A stretch of 54,247 bases of DNA from JAJZQD01 sp021847735 (GTDB lineage Bacteria > Bacillota > Thermincolia > Thermincolales > UBA2595), in contig DAHVYW010000050.1 of assembly GCA_027324025.1 (NCBI GenBank), positions 1-54,247 of the forward strand, in the 5' to 3' direction. The notes beneath the pieces are model-generated. The model was not told the origin of the DNA, did no database searches, and saw only the letters and a program-made list of their open reading frames with translations. A program made the position numbers and the translations under genes. The first letter of the stretch is position 1; each line of letters begins with the position of its first letter. This document shows positions 50,325-54,247 of this stretch, one piece after another.

Positions 50325-50499
50325 ACAATGTCTGTCAAAGCCCAATAGAATCATTCTTAACGGCGATAACCTGGGACGTGAATATAGATTCTTATAGTTT
50401 TAAATAATTCTTCGACATTACTAGTGTTTTTCCTCTATATTTGTCAAAATTTTTGAAACATTTGCCTGTTAAATTATATCTATGTTTGGGAGGACGAAG

Positions 50500-50676
50500 A
50501 TGGATACCTATCGTTGTTTTATAGCACTGGACCTGCCTGAACACGTAAAGAGGGACCTGTCTGATATTCAAAAAGAATTTGTTTCATGGCCTGTTAGGGT
50601 CAAGTGGAGCCGGTTAACCGGCAGCGGTCCGGAATATAGCTGCTTGGGTTCTTTTATTTTGCAGGAACATTTTTAA
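50500..50676 (+). pseudogene. thpR: 2'-5' RNA ligase (ThpR) N-terminal remnant
   Basis: The first about 33 residues (YRCFIALDLPEHVKRDLSDI, then PVRVKWSR) match the start of ThpR/LigT phosphoesterases, which are about 180 aa. The family continues with PENLHLTLKFLG carrying the first H-x-T motif, but here the frame runs into unrelated residues (LTGSGPEYSCLG) and stops after 58 codons. Both catalytic H-x-T motifs are missing. The 3' part was deleted. Confidence 0.7.
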
Positions 50677-50726
50677 CAAACGAGAATAATATATAAACTA
50701 TCTGTTTATTGTGTGAGGTGGTAATC

Positions 50727-51326
50727 GTGTTTATACTGGGTTTGAACGGCAGTCCCCAAAGAGAAGGAAATACTGTAAATCTTTTGCATACTGCGCTTCA
50801 GTCATGCACTGAAGCAGGAGCGGAAACCAGGTTATTGCATGTTGCCGATGCCCTGAAAGGTCTGGCTCATCCTTTTTGCACTAACTGTTCACCTGTTTGT
50901 GAAGGGGCCTGTGCCAAAGGGAACAACCTTGGGGAAGCATTTGACCTCTTAAGGAAGGCTGATGGCATTATTATGGGGAGTCCGGTGTATTTCGGTACAG
51001 TTTCCGCCCAACTAAAGGCTTTCTGGGATAAATCAAGGGTGCTCCGTAAAGAAAAGGCTCTTATCAACGTGGTCGGCGGAGCCGTATCAGTGGGGTCATC
51101 CCGTTACGGGGGACAGGAGACCACAGTTAAGGCTATTCATGACATAATGCTTGTCCACGGGATGACTGTAATAGGTGACGGGTACATTGCCGACGATGCA
51201 GGGCACCAGGGAGCCTGTGCCCAAAAACCTGCCTCGGATGACAAGTCAGGTTTATTTAGGGCTGCTGTGATGGGGCGCCGGGTAGCGGAATTGGCCGGGG
51301 GAACGATGGAACTGCGCAGAAGGTAG
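50727..51326 (+). CDS. NADPH-dependent FMN reductase / iron-sulfur flavoprotein-like
   Basis: 199-aa flavodoxin-fold protein. LGLNGSPQREGNTVNLL binds the FMN phosphate, and ADGIIMGSPVYFGTVSAQLKAFWD plus GGAVSVGSSRYGGQE complete the flavin site. Cysteines CTNCSPVCEGACAKG at about 50-65 could hold an iron-sulfur cluster as in archaeal and clostridial Isf proteins. GTG at 50727 follows GAGGTGG; the frame is open to 50709 without an extra site. Confidence 0.85.
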   Translation: MFILGLNGSPQREGNTVNLLHTALQSCTEAGAETRLLHVADALKGLAHPFCTNCSPVCEGACAKGNNLGEAFDLLRKADGIIMGSPVYFGTVSAQLKAFWDKSRVLRKEKALINVVGGAVSVGSSRYGGQETTVKAIHDIMLVHGMTVIGDGYIADDAGHQGACAQKPASDDKSGLFRAAVMGRRVAELAGGTMELRRR

Positions 51327-51335
51327 GTAGTGTCT

Positions 51336-52334
51336 ATGCAAATTAGATTAAGAACAGAAAAGCTTGAGGAAGAGCAATTATCGCCGTTTGCTACTCTAAG
51401 TTCCAAGTCGAAGGGGCGGGAGTTTTTTGAAGAACCGTGCCTGGTAAGGACGGCTTTTCAGCGTGACCGAGACAGAATTATTCATTCCAAGAGCTTTCGC
51501 CGGCTTAAGCAAAAGACTCAGGTTTTTATCGCACCATCGGGTGATCATTACCGGACAAGGCTCACCCATACCCTGGAAGTAGCCCAAATAGCCCGCACGA
51601 TTGCCAAGGCTTTACGCCTGAACGAGGATTTGACAGAGGCTATAGCGCTTGGCCATGATCTCGGCCACACACCCTTCGGACATGCCGGAGAGGAAGTTTT
51701 AAACGAAATCCTAAGTAAATATAACCTGACTTTTAAACATAATGAGCAGAGCCTTCGAGTGGTAGAAATACTTGAACCCATGAACCTTACCTGGGAGGTA
51801 AGAGACGGAATACTTAACCACACCGGCAAGCTGGATCCTGAATCTCTGGAAGGCCGCATTGTAAAGATTGCGGACCGGATAGCCTACATTAACCACGATA
51901 TTGATGACGCCATGCGTGGGGGAATCCTCAGGGAGGAAGACCTGCCCGCGGAATGCACTAATGTCCTGGGGGACCGGCACAAGGTCAGAATTAATACCAT
52001 GGTTATGGACATGATCAGTTCAAGTTGGGACAGCCCCGACATTCGGATGAGTCAGGAAGTCTGGGAAGCTATGAATCAAATGAGGAAGTTTCTTTTTGCT
52101 AACGTTTATATAGGTTCGGAAGCCAAAACAGAAGAGTTAAAGGCCAAGAACGCCTTACAGAGGCTGTTCAATTATTTTATGGAAAATCCTCAATTGCTTC
52201 CCCACGAACTTGTGGCCAGGGAATCTGAAGGTGAACTGGCCAGAGCAGTGTGCGATTACGTCGCGGGGATGACTGACCGGTATGCGCTCCAAGTTTACTC
52301 CGAAAACTTCCTGCCAAAACCGTGGTTAGATTAA
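51336..52334 (+). CDS. dgt: deoxyguanosinetriphosphate triphosphohydrolase-like protein
   Basis: 332 aa. HD-domain metal residues lie in RTRLTHTLEVAQIARTIA, IALGHDLGHTPFGHAGEE and RIAYINHDIDDAMR; the start RDRDRIIHSKSFRRLKQKTQVF is a dGTPase signature. It hydrolyses dNTPs to nucleosides and triphosphate. ATG at 51336 follows AAGGTAGG; GTG at 51330 is an alternative. It stands upstream of yqxD and dnaG, a common Clostridia order. Confidence 0.93.
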   Translation: MQIRLRTEKLEEEQLSPFATLSSKSKGREFFEEPCLVRTAFQRDRDRIIHSKSFRRLKQKTQVFIAPSGDHYRTRLTHTLEVAQIARTIAKALRLNEDLTEAIALGHDLGHTPFGHAGEEVLNEILSKYNLTFKHNEQSLRVVEILEPMNLTWEVRDGILNHTGKLDPESLEGRIVKIADRIAYINHDIDDAMRGGILREEDLPAECTNVLGDRHKVRINTMVMDMISSSWDSPDIRMSQEVWEAMNQMRKFLFANVYIGSEAKTEELKAKNALQRLFNYFMENPQLLPHELVARESEGELARAVCDYVAGMTDRYALQVYSENFLPKPWLD

Positions 52335-52475
52335 TTGGCATAAATTGTTAAGATTTGGATATAATATAACTTGTTTTGACCTTAAAAACAGGTGGGTTGA
52401 CGCCAATTAATAGCTATAGGCCGATATTTTCCAAAATATTAAAAAAATTGTCGTCAGAGGGAAGGAAAATATTTT

Positions 52476-52943
52476 GTGACATCGAATAGTAGTAGAACAA
52501 CTTTTAAAATATTAGTTGATGCTGATTCTTGCCCAGTCAAAGACATAATTTTTGAAGTGGCTGATGATACTGCAGCTGAAGTTGTACTGGTAGCCAGTAT
52601 TTCCCACCAGATGAACTGTGAGGGGGCCGGGATAAGAGTCATTGCAGTGGATAACGTACCCCAGGCGGCTGATATTGCCGTCTTAAATAATTTAACAGCA
52701 GGTGATATTGTGATTACCGGTGATTATGGGCTCGCTTCGCTGGTGTTGGCCAAAAATGCCATACCTTTATCACCGAGGGGGTTTGTTTTTACAGTTAAGA
52801 ATATAGACAGGTTACTGCTGCAGAGGCACATTGATGCCAAAATCCGCAGAGGAGGGGGTAGAACCAAGGGGCCTAAAGCATTGAGTTTGGCTGACAGGCA
52901 AAGGTTTGAGAAGGCCTTGAGAAAATTAGTTGGCGGTAATTAA
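52476..52943 (+). CDS. yqxD: YaiI/YqxD family (DUF188) protein
   Basis: 155 aa. ILVDADSCPVKDIIFEVAD, VDNVPQAADIAVLN and GDIVITGDYGLASLVL with SPRGFVFT are signatures of the UPF0178 family, which has a PIN-like nuclease fold but unknown function. GTG start with GAGGGAAGG upstream. It precedes dnaG, as in Bacillus. Confidence 0.93.
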   Translation: MTSNSSRTTFKILVDADSCPVKDIIFEVADDTAAEVVLVASISHQMNCEGAGIRVIAVDNVPQAADIAVLNNLTAGDIVITGDYGLASLVLAKNAIPLSPRGFVFTVKNIDRLLLQRHIDAKIRRGGGRTKGPKALSLADRQRFEKALRKLVGGN

Positions 52944-53042
52944 TCAGGTCGGTCCGGGATTGTCCAAAAAGGGTTAGAGCCCGTGGAAGGATAACAAGGA
53001 ATTTTGGCGAAAGTCTTATCATATGTTCCGGAGTAAAGGGTG

Positions 53043-54247
53043 ATGGGCTTGGGCGGATATCTTCCGGATGAAATTATTGATGAAATCCGGATCTCCAATG
53101 AAATAGTTGGCGTTATCTCGGATTATGTAAGGTTAAATAAACAGGGTAGGAATTTTGTTGGGCTGTGCCCTTTTCATAATGAAAAGACACCTTCCTTTAT
53201 GGTTAGCCAGGAAAAACAAATTTTTCGCTGTTTTGGTTGTGGTGAAGGAGGCAATGTATTCTCTTTCATCATGAAAAGGGAAAATCTGAATTTTCCGGAA
53301 GCAGCCAGGGTTTTGGCCCAAAGAGCGGGAATTACAATACCGGAAGAAGACAACCCTGAAGAAAGCGCCAGGTTGAAAGAAGTTGAGCAGGCCTATAAGG
53401 TCAACGAGCTGGCCAAGGATTTTTTCCAGTATGTGCTCAAAAAACACGACGTGGCCAAAGATGCCAGGAGTTACCTGGAAAACAGGGGAATTGCCCTTGA
53501 GACGATAGACAAATTCCAAATCGGATTTGCCCCACCTTCCTGGGACGGTCTTTTGCAGTTCTTAAACAAAAAAGGCTTTTCTGCGGCCAAACTTGAAGAA
53601 CTGGGGTTAGTACTGCCCAGGACAAAAGGAACCCCGGGTTATTATGACAGATTTCGCAACAGGGTGATATTTCCTGTAGGGAACGTCAAGGGGAAAATTG
53701 TAGGTTTCGGAGGCCGGGTTTTGGATGACAGCCTACCGAAATACCTTAATTCACCTGAAACGTTGCTTTTTAATAAAAGCCACCTGCTTTACGGTATGGA
53801 CAAGGCGGCAGACAGCATCCGGCAGCTTGACCGCGTTATTATTGTCGAAGGGTACCTGGATGTCATCACGTGCCACCAGGCCGGGATTACCAATGTAGTT
53901 GCCTCCCTTGGTACGGCCTTTACGAAAGAACAGGGCAAGCTGCTGTTGCGGTATACCCGGGAGGCAGTTATGGCGTATGATGCGGATGCCGCCGGCGTCA
54001 AAGCTACCATGAAGGGTTGGCAGCTGCTTGATGATGTAGGCTGCCGGGTAAAGGTGGTCAGTATCCCAAACGGGAAGGACCCCGATGAGTTCATCAGGAG
54101 ACAGGGGCCGGACAAGTTTCTGGAACTTGTCAATGAAAAAACCTTGTCTCTCTGTGATTATAAAACAGACAGGGCAATGGAAAAATTTGATATTTATACT
54201 TTAGAAGGAAAATTCAAGATTGCCAGCGAAGTAATACCTAGTATCAG
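53043..54247 (+). CDS. dnaG: DNA primase DnaG (5' part; runs off the window)
   Basis: 401 codons are visible without a stop. The zinc-binding domain holds CPFHNEKTPSF and CFGCGEGGN (the ligands CHC2), followed by the N-terminal catalytic core (FRNRVIFPVGNVKGKIVGFGGR), and the Toprim domain with IIVEGYLDVI and AYDADAAG is reached near 53840-53990. The helicase-binding C-terminus is cut off. It makes RNA primers for replication; rpoD is expected downstream. GGAGTAAAGGGTG precedes the ATG. Confidence 0.96.
   Translation, partial: MGLGGYLPDEIIDEIRISNEIVGVISDYVRLNKQGRNFVGLCPFHNEKTPSFMVSQEKQIFRCFGCGEGGNVFSFIMKRENLNFPEAARVLAQRAGITIPEEDNPEESARLKEVEQAYKVNELAKDFFQYVLKKHDVAKDARSYLENRGIALETIDKFQIGFAPPSWDGLLQFLNKKGFSAAKLEELGLVLPRTKGTPGYYDRFRNRVIFPVGNVKGKIVGFGGRVLDDSLPKYLNSPETLLFNKSHLLYGMDKAADSIRQLDRVIIVEGYLDVITCHQAGITNVVASLGTAFTKEQGKLLLRYTREAVMAYDADAAGVKATMKGWQLLDDVGCRVKVVSIPNGKDPDEFIRRQGPDKFLELVNEKTLSLCDYKTDRAMEKFDIYTLEGKFKIASEVIPSI

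Overview
The window reads as chromosome of an endospore-forming Firmicute of class Clostridia, most likely a Peptococcaceae or Thermincola/Desulfotomaculum-type anaerobe. Sporulation genes (spoIIP, yqfC, yqfD) and the conserved orders lepA-hemW-hrcA...dnaK-dnaJ-prmA-rsmE-mtaB, rpsU-yqeY...yqfC-yqfD-phoH-yqfF-ybeY...cdd-era and recO...glyQ-glyS-ccpN-ppdR-ppdK...dgt-yqxD-dnaG show this. An archaeal-like (group III) chaperonin sits inside the HrcA/CIRCE operon, and there is a six-heme secreted cytochrome c and a CooT nickel protein. These point to the carboxydotrophic or metal-reducing side of the group. The genus is inferred from gene content, not proven.

Layout. 1-3800 is an AT-rich accessory stretch: a LysR regulator, a Bax inhibitor-1 family membrane protein, then three broken genes in a row (rarD remnant, an Imm53 immunity gene split by a 115-bp repeat, a DEDDh exonuclease remnant). 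3790-9950 holds a peptidoglycan-binding protein, rpsT, a small holin-like membrane protein, spoIIP, the multiheme cytochrome, a small lipoprotein and murJ. 9980-24200 is the translation and heat-shock block: lepA, hemW, then promoter + CIRCE + hrcA-chaperonin-grpE-dnaK-dnaJ, then prmA-rsmE-mtaB, a HIT protein and rpsU-yqeY. 24400-26760 has an NlpC/P60 protein and a yybP-ykoY (Mn2+) riboswitch upstream of lemA and a TPM-domain gene. 26900-37060 is yqfC-yqfD-phoH-yqfF-ybeY, a DUF3048 lipoprotein, cdd-era, deoC, yqzL-recO and a DUF4342 protein. 37067-44681 is a glycine T-box leader, glyQS, and the ccpN/PDRP/pyruvate phosphate dikinase cluster. 44850-50000 is metal transport: a CDF exporter, a cobalamin riboswitch, a second structured leader, cbiM-cbiQ-cbiO and cooT. 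50020-54247 has a small orphan gene, a 2'-5' RNA ligase remnant, an FMN reductase, dgt, yqxD and the 5' two thirds of dnaG, which runs off the window.

Two dispersed repeat families stand out. Family 1 is a 115-116 bp element with three successive hairpins (2915-3029, 34691-34806, 50210-50324). Two copies are identical. All three lie 3' of a CWWWGT sequence, without target duplication, and one splits the Imm53 gene at a site whose empty sequence can be rebuilt. It behaves like a non-autonomous IS200/IS605-type element. Family 2 is a GC-rich inverted-repeat element found just after dnaJ, after ppdK and, as a half copy, after the TPM gene.

The regulatory RNAs are a strong theme: CIRCE, Mn2+ riboswitch, Gly T-box, cobalamin riboswitch, and an unassigned leader with its own promoter and terminator directly before cbiM.
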